Made by a program: the position numbers and the translations under genes. A model generated the notes under the pieces. The model ran no database searches. It saw only the letters and a list, made by a program, of their open reading frames with translations, and had not been told where the DNA came from. Positions 1 to 8,399 of a stretch of DNA of 64,000 nt are shown piece by piece; the stretch's first letter is position 1, and each line of letters begins with the position of its first letter. The DNA comes from Streptomyces globisporus (GTDB taxonomy: Bacteria; Actinomycetota; Actinomycetes; Streptomycetales; Streptomycetaceae), in contig BMTG01000009.1 of assembly GCA_014649555.1 (NCBI GenBank), positions 124,001 to 188,000 of the forward strand, read 5' to 3'.

Positions 1-1550
1 TCCTCGGCCGGCGCTCCCGGTTCCGCTGCACGCGCCGCCTCAAGCACCCCGACGGGCGCTCCCTGTGGGCCGAGATCACCGTCGTACCGATGACGGGAGC
101 CTCGGCGGCGGAGTCCGCCCGGGTGCTCCTGACGGTCGCGGACGTCAGCGACCGGCGCGAGCTCCAGGAGCGGCTGCGCCACCTCCAGATGCACGACCCG
201 GTGACCCGGCTGCCCAACCGGACGCTGTTCTTCGAGCGCCTCGCCTCGGCCCTGGAGACCCCGCCGTACCAGGACGACTCCCTGCCGCCCCGGCAGCACG
301 CCCGGATCGGCCTCTGCTACCTGGACCTGGACGGCTTCAAGGCGATCAACGACACCCTGGGGCACCGCACCGGGGACCGGCTGCTGGCCGCCGTCGCCGC
401 GCGGCTCACCGACTGCGCCGAGAACGACGCCTCCCGCAACGCCGGGGGCACCCGGCTGGTGGCGCGCCTGGGCGGCGACGAGTTCGCGATCCTGGTCGAG
501 GACTCGGCCGGCACCCAGGAGCTGACCGACCTGGCCCGCTCGGTCCTCGCCGCGCTCCAGCAGCCGTTCGACCTGGCCGGGCAGCGGCTCTCGGTCTCCG
601 CGTCGATCGGCGTGGTCGAGCGGTCCGCCGCGGGCACCTCGCCCACCGGTCTGATGCAGGCCGCCGACACCACGCTGTACTGGGCGAAGGCGGACGGCCG
701 GGCCCGCTGGACCCTGTTCGACCCCGAGCGCAACGCCCACCGCATGACCCGGCAGTCCCTCTCGTCCACGCTCCGGCCCGCCGTGGAGCGCGGCGAATTC
801 ACGCTGGAGTACCAGCCGCTGGTCGGGATGGCCGACGGGGTGCTGCGCGGGGTCGAGGCGCTGGTGCGCTGGAACCACCCGCAGTTCGGCGTGCTGCCGC
901 CGAATCGGTTCGTCCAGATCGCCGAGGAGGACGGTTCGATCGTCCAGCTCGGCCGGTGGGTGCTGCGCACCGCGTGCCGGCAGGCGCGGCGCTGGCAGCT
1001 GGACCACCCGGACGAGCCGCCGCTGTTCATCAGCGTCAACGTCGCCGTACGGCAGGTCTGGGACTCCGACCTGGTGGCCGACGTGGCGCAGATCCTGGCC
1101 GAGACCGAACTCGCCCCCGGGCTGCTCCAGCTGGAGCTGACCGAGTCGGCGGTGATGGGCTCCGGCGGGCGTCCGCTGAGAGCGCTCCAGGCGCTGAGCG
1201 ACATGGGCGTACGGATCGCCATCGACGACTTCGGGACGGGTTATTCGAACCTCGCCTACCTCAGCAGGCTGCCCGTCTCCGTCCTGAAGCTGGACGGGGC
1301 GTTCGTGAAGGGCTTCCGGTACGAGGACGGTACGCACCCGAGCCCCGCGGACGAAACGATCGTGGAGGCCATGGTGCAACTGGCGCACCGCCTGGGCCTG
1401 ACCGTCACCGCGGAGTGCGTGGAGACGGCCGGGCAGGCGGAGCGGCTGCGGCGGATCGGCTGCGACACGGGGCAGGGGTGGCTGTACTCGCGGGCCGTGG
1501 CGCCGGAGCAGATCGCCGGGCTGATCGGGTCCCGGCCGCTGGAGGGCTGA
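1..1550 (+). CDS. GGDEF-EAL c-di-GMP turnover protein (5' partial)
   Basis: The frame is open from base 3, so the start lies upstream of the window. The first visible residues (RRLKHPDGRSLWAEIT) look like the end of a PAS sensor domain. A GGDEF domain follows with intact RLGGDEF (about bases 465-485), then an EAL domain with GVEALVRW (about 850), ELTESAVM and DDFGTGYS (about 1225). Both active-site signatures are complete, so diguanylate cyclase and phosphodiesterase activities are both possible; proteins of this architecture are often dominated by the phosphodiesterase. In Streptomyces c-di-GMP controls BldD and the onset of development. No membrane segment lies in the visible part. It ends in TGA at 1548-1550 and converges on the next gene across a GC-rich hairpin. 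Confidence 0.93.
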   Translation, partial: LGRRSRFRCTRRLKHPDGRSLWAEITVVPMTGASAAESARVLLTVADVSDRRELQERLRHLQMHDPVTRLPNRTLFFERLASALETPPYQDDSLPPRQHARIGLCYLDLDGFKAINDTLGHRTGDRLLAAVAARLTDCAENDASRNAGGTRLVARLGGDEFAILVEDSAGTQELTDLARSVLAALQQPFDLAGQRLSVSASIGVVERSAAGTSPTGLMQAADTTLYWAKADGRARWTLFDPERNAHRMTRQSLSSTLRPAVERGEFTLEYQPLVGMADGVLRGVEALVRWNHPQFGVLPPNRFVQIAEEDGSIVQLGRWVLRTACRQARRWQLDHPDEPPLFISVNVAVRQVWDSDLVADVAQILAETELAPGLLQLELTESAVMGSGGRPLRALQALSDMGVRIAIDDFGTGYSNLAYLSRLPVSVLKLDGAFVKGFRYEDGTHPSPADETIVEAMVQLAHRLGLTVTAECVETAGQAERLRRIGCDTGQGWLYSRAVAPEQIAGLIGSRPLEG

Positions 1551-1591
1551 GGCCCCGGGGCGATCGGGACCGCCACCGCCCGCCCGGGGCC
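1551..1591. terminator. Bidirectional hairpin terminator
   Basis: GGCCCCGGG (1551-1559) pairs perfectly with CCCGGGGCC (1583-1591) between two convergent genes. There is no T-tract, as is usual in Streptomyces. Confidence 0.5.
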
Positions 1592-1600
1592 CCGCACGGT

Positions 1601-2743
1601 CTACGAGGCGTTCGGCAGGCCGTACGCGTCCGCGATGAGGTCGTAGCTGTGCAGCCGCGCGTCCCCGCCGTGCGCGTTGGCGGTGATCATCAGCTCGTCG
1701 GCGCCGGTGCGCTTGGCCAGGTCGTCCAGGCCGGTGCGGACCTCGTCCGCCGTGCCGTGGATGACGTTGCCCAGCCAGCCGTCGACGAACTCCCGCTCCA
1801 TCGGGGAGAAGTCGTACGCCTCCGCCTCCTCCGGGCTCGGGATCAGCCCGGGACGGCCGGTGCGCAGCCGGACCATGGACAGCGCCCCGGTCAGCACCTG
1901 ACGGCGGGCCTCGCGCTCGTCGTCGGCGGCCAGCGCCGAGACCCCGATCAGGGCGTACGGGGCGTCCAGCACGGCGGAGGGCCGGAAGGACTCGCGGTAC
2001 AGGTCGAGCGCGGGGATGGTGTTCTGCGCCGAGAAGTGGTGCGCGAAGGCGAACGGCAGCCCCAGCGTCCCGGCCAGCCGCGCGCTGAAGCCGGAGGAGC
2101 CCAGGAGCCAGACGGGCGGCCGGTGGGCGGACTGCACCCCGCCGGGGGACGTCGCCTGGACCGGGCCCGGTACGGCGTGGATCCGGCGGTACGGGTGCCC
2201 GTCGGGGAAGTCGTCGTCCAGGAAGCGGATCAGCTCCATGAGCTGCTGCGGGAAATCGTCCGCGCCCTCGTTGAGCCGGTCGCTGCGGCGCAGGGCCGCC
2301 GCCGTCGCACCGTCCGTGCCGGGAGCGCGGCCGAGGCCGAGGTCGACGCGGCCCGGGGCCATCGCCTCCAGGGTGCCGAACTGCTCGGCGATCACCAGCG
2401 GGGCGTGGTTGGGCAGCATGACCCCGCCGGAGCCGAGGCGGATGCGCTCGGTGTGGGCGGCGATGTGCGCGAGGATCACGGCCGGGGAGGACGAGGCGAC
2501 CCCGGGCATGGAGTGGTGCTCGGCGACCCAGAAGCGGTGGAAGCCGCGGCTCTCGGTGAGCTTCGCGATCTCCACGCTCGTCCGCAGGGCCTGGGTCGCG
2601 GTGCGGCCCTGCCCCACGGTGACCAGGTCGAGGACGGACAGCGGAACGGTGGCCGTCCCGGCTGCGGCGCCCCGGATCCCGTCACCGTCGGCCGCTCGGC
2701 CGCTCGCTTCGCCGCTGGTCTCGTCGCCTCGGATGTCGTCCAC
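1601..2743 (-). CDS. LLM-class flavin-dependent monooxygenase (luciferase-like)
   Basis: A 380-residue protein of the bacterial-luciferase-like superfamily. Such enzymes use reduced FMN/F420 to oxidise small organic substrates. The family pattern is clear: SVLDLVTVGQG near residue 35, the RFWVAEHHSMPG segment, then GSGGVMLPNHAPL and GRVDLGLGRAPGTD, with a C-terminal region matching the MsnO8-like group (long aliphatic-chain monooxygenase homologues). The start is GTG at 2743, with GAGAGG about 7 bases upstream. The first 30 or so residues are a low-complexity extension. It appears monocistronic; a 178-base gap with 30-base repeats separates it from the upstream gene. The substrate cannot be assigned from sequence. 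Confidence 0.88.
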   Translation of the reverse strand: MDDIRGDETSGEASGRAADGDGIRGAAAGTATVPLSVLDLVTVGQGRTATQALRTSVEIAKLTESRGFHRFWVAEHHSMPGVASSSPAVILAHIAAHTERIRLGSGGVMLPNHAPLVIAEQFGTLEAMAPGRVDLGLGRAPGTDGATAAALRRSDRLNEGADDFPQQLMELIRFLDDDFPDGHPYRRIHAVPGPVQATSPGGVQSAHRPPVWLLGSSGFSARLAGTLGLPFAFAHHFSAQNTIPALDLYRESFRPSAVLDAPYALIGVSALAADDEREARRQVLTGALSMVRLRTGRPGLIPSPEEAEAYDFSPMEREFVDGWLGNVIHGTADEVRTGLDDLAKRTGADELMITANAHGGDARLHSYDLIADAYGLPNAS

Positions 2744-2820
2744 GTGTCGGCCTCTCCCGGTGCTGCTGTCGTACGTCTGCGTATCGGAGGGACAACAGGA
2801 GGGCGACTCCGTTTTATTCC

Positions 2821-2910
2821 CGAACGATGCGTTCCCGGTGGGCCCGGGCCGACACGGCTGGTTCCCCGCGGGCCCGCGCCCGCACGGCTGGTTCCCCGCG
2901 GGCCCGGTCG
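2821..2910. repeat. Three 30-bp tandem repeats in intergenic DNA
   Basis: ACGGCTGGTTCCCCGCGGGC occurs at 2854 and again at 2884 with an exact 30-base period. A degenerate third copy (GTTCCCGGTGGGCCCGGGCC) lies at 2831. The array sits upstream of the luciferase-like gene and downstream of the EutA-like gene. Each unit contains a CCGCGGG/CCCGCGG core, so it could fold as consecutive hairpins and act as a terminator. No function is shown. Confidence 0.6.
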
Positions 2911-2921
2911 CACAGCGCGCG

Positions 2922-3686
2922 CTACTCCCGCACCTCGATGCCCTTCGGCTCCAGCTTCCGCAGCACCGGCTCGCGGCTGGCGAACAGGGTGCCGAGCGTG
3001 GGCGCCCAGGTCCGGCGGTCGGCGAGGCGCAGTCCCTCCCAGACGGTGACCTGGTTGGCGGTGAGCACGGGCTTGCCGAGCAGTTCCTCCAGCTCGGGGA
3101 TGTACGCGGTGGTGTGCAGGGAGGTGTCCGGGACCAGCACCACCTCGGCGTCCGGGTGGTCCGCCTCCCGCACCAGCCGCTTCACCTCGTCCGGCCCCCA
3201 GGACCCGGCCTCGGCCGACGAACCGGCGCCGCCGGATGCGGCGGCCACCACCTCGACGCCCGCCGACGCCAGGAAGTCGGCGAAGAGCCCGGTGACGTCG
3301 TCCGGATAGGTCGCGGCGACGCCGACCCGGCGGGCGCCCAGCTCCCGTACCGCGTGGCCGAAGCCGATGGAGGTGCTGGAGGCGGGCAGCCCGGCGGTCC
3401 GGGCGAGCGTGGCGACCTGTTCGTGGGCGCCCTCCCAGCCCTGCCCGAAGCTGCCGCCGCTGGAGGCCCAGATCAGCGCCTCGGCCCCGGCGAGACGCAG
3501 CTCCTCGACGCCCTCGGCGATCCGGCCGGGGTCGCCCTGCTCGCGCAGCGCGTCCGCGCGGTAGACGTCCTCGCCGGTCTCGGTGGAGAACAGGGGCAGC
3601 CGGATGTCGGTGTCGAGCAGGATCTCGGTCCGTGGGAAGTCGTCCTCGGCGGCGTGGCCCGGGTAGAGAAGTCCTACGGTCGTCAT
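2922..3686 (-). CDS. Maleate isomerase / EutA-like (Asp/Glu racemase superfamily) protein lacking both catalytic Cys
   Basis: 254 residues. The start is ATG at 3686, preceded by AAGGAAGGGTGG; an in-frame upstream start at 3722 lacks a ribosome site. The fold is that of the maleate cis-trans isomerase / arylmalonate decarboxylase / EutA group: N-terminal VGLLYPG, ALIWASSGGSFGQGWEGAHE, VAATYPDDV, VVLVPDTSLHTTAYIPELEE and GKPVLTANQVTVWEGL. Family members normally carry catalytic cysteines in the WACTSGSF and (D)CTNLRT motifs. Here these read WASSGGSF and DTSLHT, and the protein contains no cysteine. EutA is a recurrent member of ectoine-utilisation clusters, and an ehu transporter lies just beyond the divergent neighbour, so a role in ectoine metabolism is plausible. 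The real reaction is unknown. Confidence 0.8.
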   Translation of the reverse strand: MTTVGLLYPGHAAEDDFPRTEILLDTDIRLPLFSTETGEDVYRADALREQGDPGRIAEGVEELRLAGAEALIWASSGGSFGQGWEGAHEQVATLARTAGLPASSTSIGFGHAVRELGARRVGVAATYPDDVTGLFADFLASAGVEVVAAASGGAGSSAEAGSWGPDEVKRLVREADHPDAEVVLVPDTSLHTTAYIPELEELLGKPVLTANQVTVWEGLRLADRRTWAPTLGTLFASREPVLRKLEPKGIEVRE

Positions 3687-3727
3687 GTCCACCCTTCCTT
3701 GTGCGTCGACGGCTCGCCGCACGGCGA

Positions 3728-3804
3728 GCGATCCCCTCGCGGGATCGCGGCGGGCGGCCCGTCACGGGGCCGCCGCGGCCTCCGGACGCTCCGGCGGCCG
3801 TGAC
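3728..3804. promoter_or_regulatory. Divergent intergenic region with two inverted repeats
   Basis: The 269-base gap between the divergent genes at 3686 (-) and 3956 (+) holds two dyads. GCGATCCC-ctcgc-GGGATCGC (3728-3748) has 8-base arms. GTCACGG (3761-3767) pairs with CCGTGAC (3798-3804), with inner CCGCCG/CGGCGG arms. Both are near the minus-strand start and could be operators or leader hairpins. No clear -35/-10 pair was recognised. Confidence 0.4.
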
Positions 3805-3955
3805 CGCGCGACCGGTCACTCTTGCCCCGACTTGTTCCCAGTATTCCCCCGGGCGGTCGCCGGGGCGCGCGGCCGGGCGTCGTTGACGCGGCGGTGACCT
3901 GCTGCGAGCGTGGGCGGTCGATCTTGTCCGTTCCGTCGCGGAGGGCCGACCACCC

Positions 3956-4933
3956 ATGCCGGATCCCGTCCTGCTCGTCCTCGACGCCGCACCCTCCCCG
4001 CGGCTCGGCCGGCTCACCGGACGGGTGGATGTGCGGTACGCGGACGCCGCCACGCTCGCCGAGCGACTGCCGGCCGCCGATGTGCTGCTGGTGTGGGACT
4101 TCGCGTCGGACGCCGTACGGGACGCCTGGCCGGGCCCGGGGCGGCGGCCGCGCTGGGTGCACACGGCGAGCGCGGGCGTGGACCGGCTGCTCTGCCCGGA
4201 GCTGGTCGCCTCCGACACCGTCCTGACCAACGCGCGGGGTGTCTTCGAGCGGCCGATCGCGGAGTACGTGGCGGGGCTGGTGCTGGCGATGGCCAAGGAC
4301 CTCCCCGGCACCCTCGCCCTTCAGCGGGAACGGCGCTGGCACCACCGCGAGGGGCAGCGGGTCGCCGGGTCGCGGGCGGTGGTCGTCGGCGCGGGCCCCA
4401 TCGGCCGGGAGATCACCCGGCTCCTGCACGGTCTGGGCGTCACGGTGGCCCTGGTGGGGCGGACCGCCCGGCGCACCATCCACGGGGCGGAGGATCTGGA
4501 CCGGCTGGCGGCGCGGGCGGACTGGGTGATCGCGGCGGCCCCGCTGACCGATGCGACGCGCGGGATGTTCGACTCCCGTTTCTTCGGTCTGCTCCAGCCG
4601 TCGGCGCGCTTCATCAACGTGGGGCGCGGGGCGAGCGTGGTGCAGGCCGATCTGGTGGACGCGTTGAACCGCCGCTGGTTCGCGGGCGCGGCGCTCGATG
4701 TGTTCGAGGACGAACCGCTGGGCGCGGACAGCCCGTTGTGGGACGTACCGGGGCTGCTGGTCTCACCGCACCTGAGCGGGGACACGGCGGGGTGGCGCGA
4801 CCGGCTGGGCGAGCAGTTCGTCGCGCTGTACGAACGCTGGGCGCGGGGCGAGGCGTTGCCCAACGTCGTCGACAAGGAACGCGGTTACGTCCCCTCCGCC
4901 GACCTCGACGGGACCGCCGACGCCAACGGGTGA
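3956..4933 (+). CDS. D-2-hydroxyacid dehydrogenase (NAD(P)-dependent)
   Basis: 325 residues, ATG start. It interconverts a 2-keto acid and a D-2-hydroxy acid. The NAD-binding Rossmann motif VVGAGPIG is near residue 145. The catalytic triad is visible: Arg in FINVGRGASVV, Glu in ALDVFEDEPL and His in LVSPHLSGDT. The N-terminal catalytic half (WVHTASAGVD, LTNARGVF, IAEYVAGLVLA) is typical of the GhrA/Ghr-type subgroup. It is divergent from the EutA-like gene and precedes the ehu operon in the same direction by 278 bases. A role in reducing or oxidising a 2-oxo acid during ectoine or related compatible-solute metabolism is inferred only from context. Confidence 0.92.
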   Translation: MPDPVLLVLDAAPSPRLGRLTGRVDVRYADAATLAERLPAADVLLVWDFASDAVRDAWPGPGRRPRWVHTASAGVDRLLCPELVASDTVLTNARGVFERPIAEYVAGLVLAMAKDLPGTLALQRERRWHHREGQRVAGSRAVVVGAGPIGREITRLLHGLGVTVALVGRTARRTIHGAEDLDRLAARADWVIAAAPLTDATRGMFDSRFFGLLQPSARFINVGRGASVVQADLVDALNRRWFAGAALDVFEDEPLGADSPLWDVPGLLVSPHLSGDTAGWRDRLGEQFVALYERWARGEALPNVVDKERGYVPSADLDGTADANG

Positions 4934-5023
4934 GCGGCCCGGACGACGAACACCCCCGACGCCCCGTGGCCGACACACAGTCATGAACCGGCGGCGACGG
5001 GGGAACACGCCATCGCACACACG

Positions 5024-5083
5024 CGGTCGCACTCCGCACACCTCGGTCGCACCCCGCGCACCTCTGGTCGCGCTCCGCCTCTC
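5024..5083. repeat. 20-bp x 3 tandem repeat upstream of ehuB
   Basis: CGGTCGCACTCCGCACACCT (5024-5043), CGGTCGCACCCCGCGCACCT (5044-5063) and CTGGTCGCGCTCCGCCTCTC (5064-5083) form an imperfect direct repeat of two turns per unit. It lies in the gap upstream of the transporter operon. Direct repeats phased by helical turns can be regulator sites, but this is unproven. Confidence 0.45.
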
Positions 5084-5093
5084 TCCGGGCACG

Positions 5094-5108
5094 GGAAGGT
5101 CACCTTCC
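5094..5108. promoter_or_regulatory. Palindromic candidate operator of the ehu operon
   Basis: GGAAGGT-C-ACCTTCC is a perfect 7-base-arm dyad about 105 bases upstream of the ehuB start. It is a plausible repressor or activator site. The IclR regulator at the end of the operon is one candidate binder. Confidence 0.4.
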
Positions 5109-5211
5109 GGCCACCGTTGGGTTACATGCCTCCGGCTACCCGCATAGACGTACGGGATCGGGCAGGCGCTCACCCTGTCCGGACTGTTCGACCTCCAGGA
5201 GATTGCGAACC

Positions 5212-6114
5212 ATGGCTGAATTCCCGAACCTGTCCCGCCGGGGTTTCCTCAACGGAACGGCGGCCGTGGGCGGCCTCCTCGTCGTGCCCGGCCTCCTCAC
5301 CGCGTGCAGCAAGACCGACGCCGGCTCCGCGACGGGCGAGGGCGCCCTGGAGAAGCTCCGCAAGCAGGGCTTCGTGCGGGTGGCGTACGCCAACGAGGCC
5401 CCGTACGGCTACCTGGAGGGCAAGGAGCTCAAGGGCGAGGCCCCGACGCTGCACCGGGAGATCTTCCAGGCCCTCGGGGTGGACGAACTGAAGCCGACGC
5501 TCTCCGAGTGGGACGGACTGATCCCGGGGCTCCAGGCCGGGAAGTACGACGTGGTCAGCGCGGGCATGGCCATCACCCCGGAGCGCTGCGGCAACGCGAT
5601 CTTCTCCGAGCCGGAGTTCATATCGCCGACCGCGCTGATGGTGAAGAAGGGCAACCCGAAGAAGCTCACCGACCTGGCCTCCGCGAAGGAGGCCGGGGTC
5701 ACCATCGGTGTGATGTCCGGTGCGGTCGAGGGCAGTTACGCCAAGGGCGCGGGCATCGCCGAGGGCAAGATCAAGACGCTGCAGAAGCCGCAGGACGGGG
5801 CGGACGCCGTCAAGGGCGGCCGGATCGACGCCTTCCTGCTCACCGGCATCTCGCTGCGCTGGCTGGCGAAGACCAACCCGGACACCGAGGTCACCGAGCC
5901 GTTCGTGCCGGAGATCGACGGCAACGCGCAGTTCTCGCCGGGCGGCGCGGTGTTCCGCAAGGGCAACGAGGACCTGCGGGACTCCTTCAACCGCGAGCTG
6001 AAGAAGATCGTCTCCGACCGCTCCCGCTATGTGCAGCTGCTGGAGCCGTACGGGTTCGGGGAGTCGGAGATCCCGCCGGAGGACCTGAAGACGGCGGATC
6101 TGTGCAAGGGCTGA
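5212..6114 (+). CDS. ehuB: Ectoine/hydroxyectoine ABC transporter substrate-binding lipoprotein EhuB
   Basis: 300 residues. ATG at 5212 is chosen because AGGAG at 5197-5201 lies 10 bases upstream; the in-frame TTG at 5203 is too close to it. The N-terminus has a twin-arginine-like SRRGFLNG motif and ends in a lipobox (LLTAC), so the protein is probably exported by Tat and anchored as a lipoprotein. The body is a type II (amino-acid type, SBP_bac_3) binding protein: GFVRVAYANEAPYGY, DGLIPGLQAGKYDVVSAGMAITPER and GRIDAFLLTG. With EhuC, EhuD and EhuA it imports ectoine-type solutes for osmoprotection or as a nutrient. Assignment to ectoine rests on family resemblance and the B-C-D-A order. A related polar amino-acid substrate is the alternative. 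Confidence 0.88.
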   Translation: MAEFPNLSRRGFLNGTAAVGGLLVVPGLLTACSKTDAGSATGEGALEKLRKQGFVRVAYANEAPYGYLEGKELKGEAPTLHREIFQALGVDELKPTLSEWDGLIPGLQAGKYDVVSAGMAITPERCGNAIFSEPEFISPTALMVKKGNPKKLTDLASAKEAGVTIGVMSGAVEGSYAKGAGIAEGKIKTLQKPQDGADAVKGGRIDAFLLTGISLRWLAKTNPDTEVTEPFVPEIDGNAQFSPGGAVFRKGNEDLRDSFNRELKKIVSDRSRYVQLLEPYGFGESEIPPEDLKTADLCKG

Positions 6115-6136
6115 CGGGGCGGGCGGGCGCGCGCGC

Positions 6137-6868
6137 ATGAGTGACTTCTTCTCCCTCCTCGTCGAGGAGTTCCCCCGCGTCAGGTCGGGCCTGTGGGTGA
6201 CGCTCCAGGCCACCGTCCTGGGCGCGCTGCTGGCCGGAGTGCTGGCGTTCGCGCTCGGCCTGATGGCGGGCAGCCGGCTGCTTCTGGCGCGCGGGTTCTC
6301 CCGGGTGGTCGTGGAGTTCTTCCGGGGCACCTCCCTCTACATCCAGCTGTTCTGGCTCTACTACGCGATGCCGCTGGTGACCGGCTACGAACTGACCCCC
6401 GTCATCTGCGGGGTGGTCGCGTTCGGCCTCAACTTCGGTGCGTACGGCGCCGAAGTGGTGCGGGGCGCGATCAACTCCGTACCGCGCGGGCAGTACGAGG
6501 CGGCGATCGCCCTCAACCTGAGCCCGACCAGGCGGCTGTGGAAGGTGATCCTGCCGCAGGCGTGGGTGCAGATGATCCCGAGCTTCACCAACCTGCTGAT
6601 CCAGCTGCTCAAGGCGACCCCGCTGCTGTGGCTGATCTCGGCCGCCGATCTGATGACGGTGGTCCAGCAGCTGCGCGACCGCACCGGTGAGACGGTGACC
6701 GCCTATCTGACCCTGCTGGCCGCCTACTTCGTCCTGGCGTACGCGCTGACGATGCTCATGAATCTGCTGGAGCGGAGCGCCAAGCGGCGGCTCGGCCTGG
6801 ACAACGGAGCGACGAGCCTGTTCAAGAGCCGCAGCGCGTCCACCGCCGCCGTGGGAGGTACCCGATGA
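6137..6868 (+). CDS. ehuC: Ectoine/hydroxyectoine ABC transporter permease EhuC
   Basis: 243 residues with about five membrane spans, of the His/Glu/Gln/Arg/opine (HEQRO) permease family. Early family residues are FPRVRSGLWVTLQATVLG. The ATPase-contacting EAA-type loop is YEAAIALNLSPTRRLWKVILPQAW. It starts 22 bases after ehuB, and its stop overlaps the ehuD start by 4 bases (ATGA), showing translational coupling. It forms a heterodimeric channel with EhuD in the cytoplasmic membrane. Confidence 0.9.
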   Translation: MSDFFSLLVEEFPRVRSGLWVTLQATVLGALLAGVLAFALGLMAGSRLLLARGFSRVVVEFFRGTSLYIQLFWLYYAMPLVTGYELTPVICGVVAFGLNFGAYGAEVVRGAINSVPRGQYEAAIALNLSPTRRLWKVILPQAWVQMIPSFTNLLIQLLKATPLLWLISAADLMTVVQQLRDRTGETVTAYLTLLAAYFVLAYALTMLMNLLERSAKRRLGLDNGATSLFKSRSASTAAVGGTR

Positions 6869-7509
6869 ACGACGGCTTCGACTGGGACGCCGCCGGCGAG
6901 TCCCTGCCGCTCCTGCTGGAGGGGTTCCGGGTCACCCTGCTCGCGACCGTCCTCGGCACCCTGGTGGCGGCCGTGCTGGGGCTGGTCGTCGCGATGGCCG
7001 GGCGTGCGCCCAGCAGGTTCGTGACGGTCCCGGTGCGGGTCGTCACGGAGTTCGTCCGCTCCACCCCGCTGCTGGTGCAACTGGTGGGCGCGGCGGCCCT
7101 GTTCAACACGGTGGAGCCGCTGTACATCGGCATCGCGGTGCTGGGGATCCACTACGCCGCGTACACCTCCGAGGTCTACCGGGCCGGGATCGACGGGGTG
7201 CCGAAGGGCCAGTGGGAGGCGTGCCGCGCACTGTCGCTGTCGCCCCGGCGGACCTGGCAGGCCGTGATCCTGCCGCAGGCGGTGCGCAATGTGCTGCCCG
7301 CGCTCGGGAACTACGCGATCTCGATGTTCAAGGAGACGCCGTTCCTCGCTGTGATCACGGTGCAGGAGATGGTCTTCGAGGCCCGGAAGTACGGGGCCGA
7401 CAACTTCGCGTACACCGAGGTGTTCACCCTCGCCGGCCTGATCTTCCTGGTCGCGAGCTACCCCACGTCGCTGTTGATGAGAAAGCTGGAGAAGCGCCTT
7501 GGCCACTGA
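6865..7509 (+). CDS. ehuD: Ectoine/hydroxyectoine ABC transporter permease EhuD
   Basis: 214 residues, a second HEQRO-family permease. It has FRVTLLATVLGTLVAAVLGL as the first span, EFVRSTPLLVQL, and an EAA-type loop (WEACRALSLSPRRTWQAVIL). The start overlaps ehuC by 4 bases, and the end overlaps ehuA by 11 bases. It pairs with EhuC as the transmembrane part of the importer. Confidence 0.9.
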   Translation: MNDGFDWDAAGESLPLLLEGFRVTLLATVLGTLVAAVLGLVVAMAGRAPSRFVTVPVRVVTEFVRSTPLLVQLVGAAALFNTVEPLYIGIAVLGIHYAAYTSEVYRAGIDGVPKGQWEACRALSLSPRRTWQAVILPQAVRNVLPALGNYAISMFKETPFLAVITVQEMVFEARKYGADNFAYTEVFTLAGLIFLVASYPTSLLMRKLEKRLGH

Positions 7510-8356
7510 ACCCCTCCCCCTGCAGAAGACGGATTCCCCGGGGCCGGGCGCCGCTCCCGAGGACGCCGTGCCCGCCTCGGCCCGTACGGGCGAGCCGCTG
7601 GTCCGGTTCGACAAGGTGGTCAAGCGCTACGGCGACCATGTGGTCCTGGACGAGCTGGACTTCACCGTGGACCGCGGCGAGCACGTCACCCTGATCGGGC
7701 CCAGCGGATCGGGCAAGACCACGATCCTGCGGCTGCTGATGACGCTGGAGAAGGTCAGCGGCGGGGTGATCTGGGTCGACGGTTCCCCGCTGACCCACCT
7801 ACGCACCCCGGACGGTTCGCTGAAGCCCGCGGGCGAGAAGCAGCTGCGCGAGTCCCGGAAGAAGATCGGGATGGTCTTCCAGCAGTTCAACCTCTTCCCG
7901 AACATGAAGGTGATCGAGAACATCACCGAGGCCCCGGTCAGCGTGCTCGGCAAGAGCCGCGAGGAGGCGGAGACCCGGGCCCGGGAACTGCTGGACCTGG
8001 TCGGGCTCTCGGCGAAGGTCGACGCCCACCCCTCCCAGCTCTCCGGCGGCCAGCAGCAGCGGGTGGCGATCGCGCGGGCGCTGGCGATGGAGCCGGAGAT
8101 CCTGCTGCTCGACGAGGTGACCTCCGCGCTCGACCCGGAGCTGGTGGCCGGGGTGCTGGAGCTGCTCGGCGACATCGCCCGCAACACCGACATCACCATG
8201 CTCTGCGTGACCCACGAGATGAACTTCGCCCGGGACGTCTCGGAGAAGGTCCTGATGTTCGACGCGGGACGGGTCGTGGAGTCCGGATCCCCGGAAAAAA
8301 TCTTCTCGGATCCCTCACACGAACGTACGCGCGAGTTCCTCAACGCGGTGCTGTGA
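7499..8356 (+). CDS. ehuA: Ectoine/hydroxyectoine ABC transporter ATPase EhuA
   Basis: 285 residues. TTG at 7499 is the start: GGAG at 7488-7491 lies 7 bases upstream, inside ehuD. A 35-residue variable leader precedes the ABC domain. Walker A is GPSGSGKTT, the Q-loop is VFQQFNLFPNM, the signature is LSGGQQQRVAIARALA, Walker B is ILLLDEVTSALDPE and the H-loop is VTHEM. All are intact, so it is a competent energy-coupling subunit. The MTLEKVSGG and VFQQFNLFPNMKVIENI segments are typical of polar amino-acid/ectoine uptake ATPases. Confidence 0.92.
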   Translation: MATEPLPLQKTDSPGPGAAPEDAVPASARTGEPLVRFDKVVKRYGDHVVLDELDFTVDRGEHVTLIGPSGSGKTTILRLLMTLEKVSGGVIWVDGSPLTHLRTPDGSLKPAGEKQLRESRKKIGMVFQQFNLFPNMKVIENITEAPVSVLGKSREEAETRARELLDLVGLSAKVDAHPSQLSGGQQQRVAIARALAMEPEILLLDEVTSALDPELVAGVLELLGDIARNTDITMLCVTHEMNFARDVSEKVLMFDAGRVVESGSPEKIFSDPSHERTREFLNAVL

Positions 8357-8364
8357 CCTCGCAG

Positions 8365-8396
8365 TTGACACACCGCCCATGACAGTGGCATATGCC
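8365..8396 (+). promoter_or_regulatory. Candidate promoter of the iclR gene with a palindrome over the -10
   Basis: TTGACA (8365-8370) is a perfect -35 hexamer, followed after 17-18 bases by GCATAT/CATATG as a -10. The -10 lies inside a perfect dyad, GGCATATGCC (8387-8396). A repressor bound there would block the promoter, which would suit IclR autoregulation. Confidence 0.5.
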
Positions 8397-8399
8397 GGA

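Noticed and set aside
65-3049. A 994-codon open frame on the + strand
   Set aside because: It runs across the GGDEF-EAL gene in another frame and antisense to the luciferase-like gene. Its Arg/Pro/Ala-rich product is the usual GC-rich shadow.
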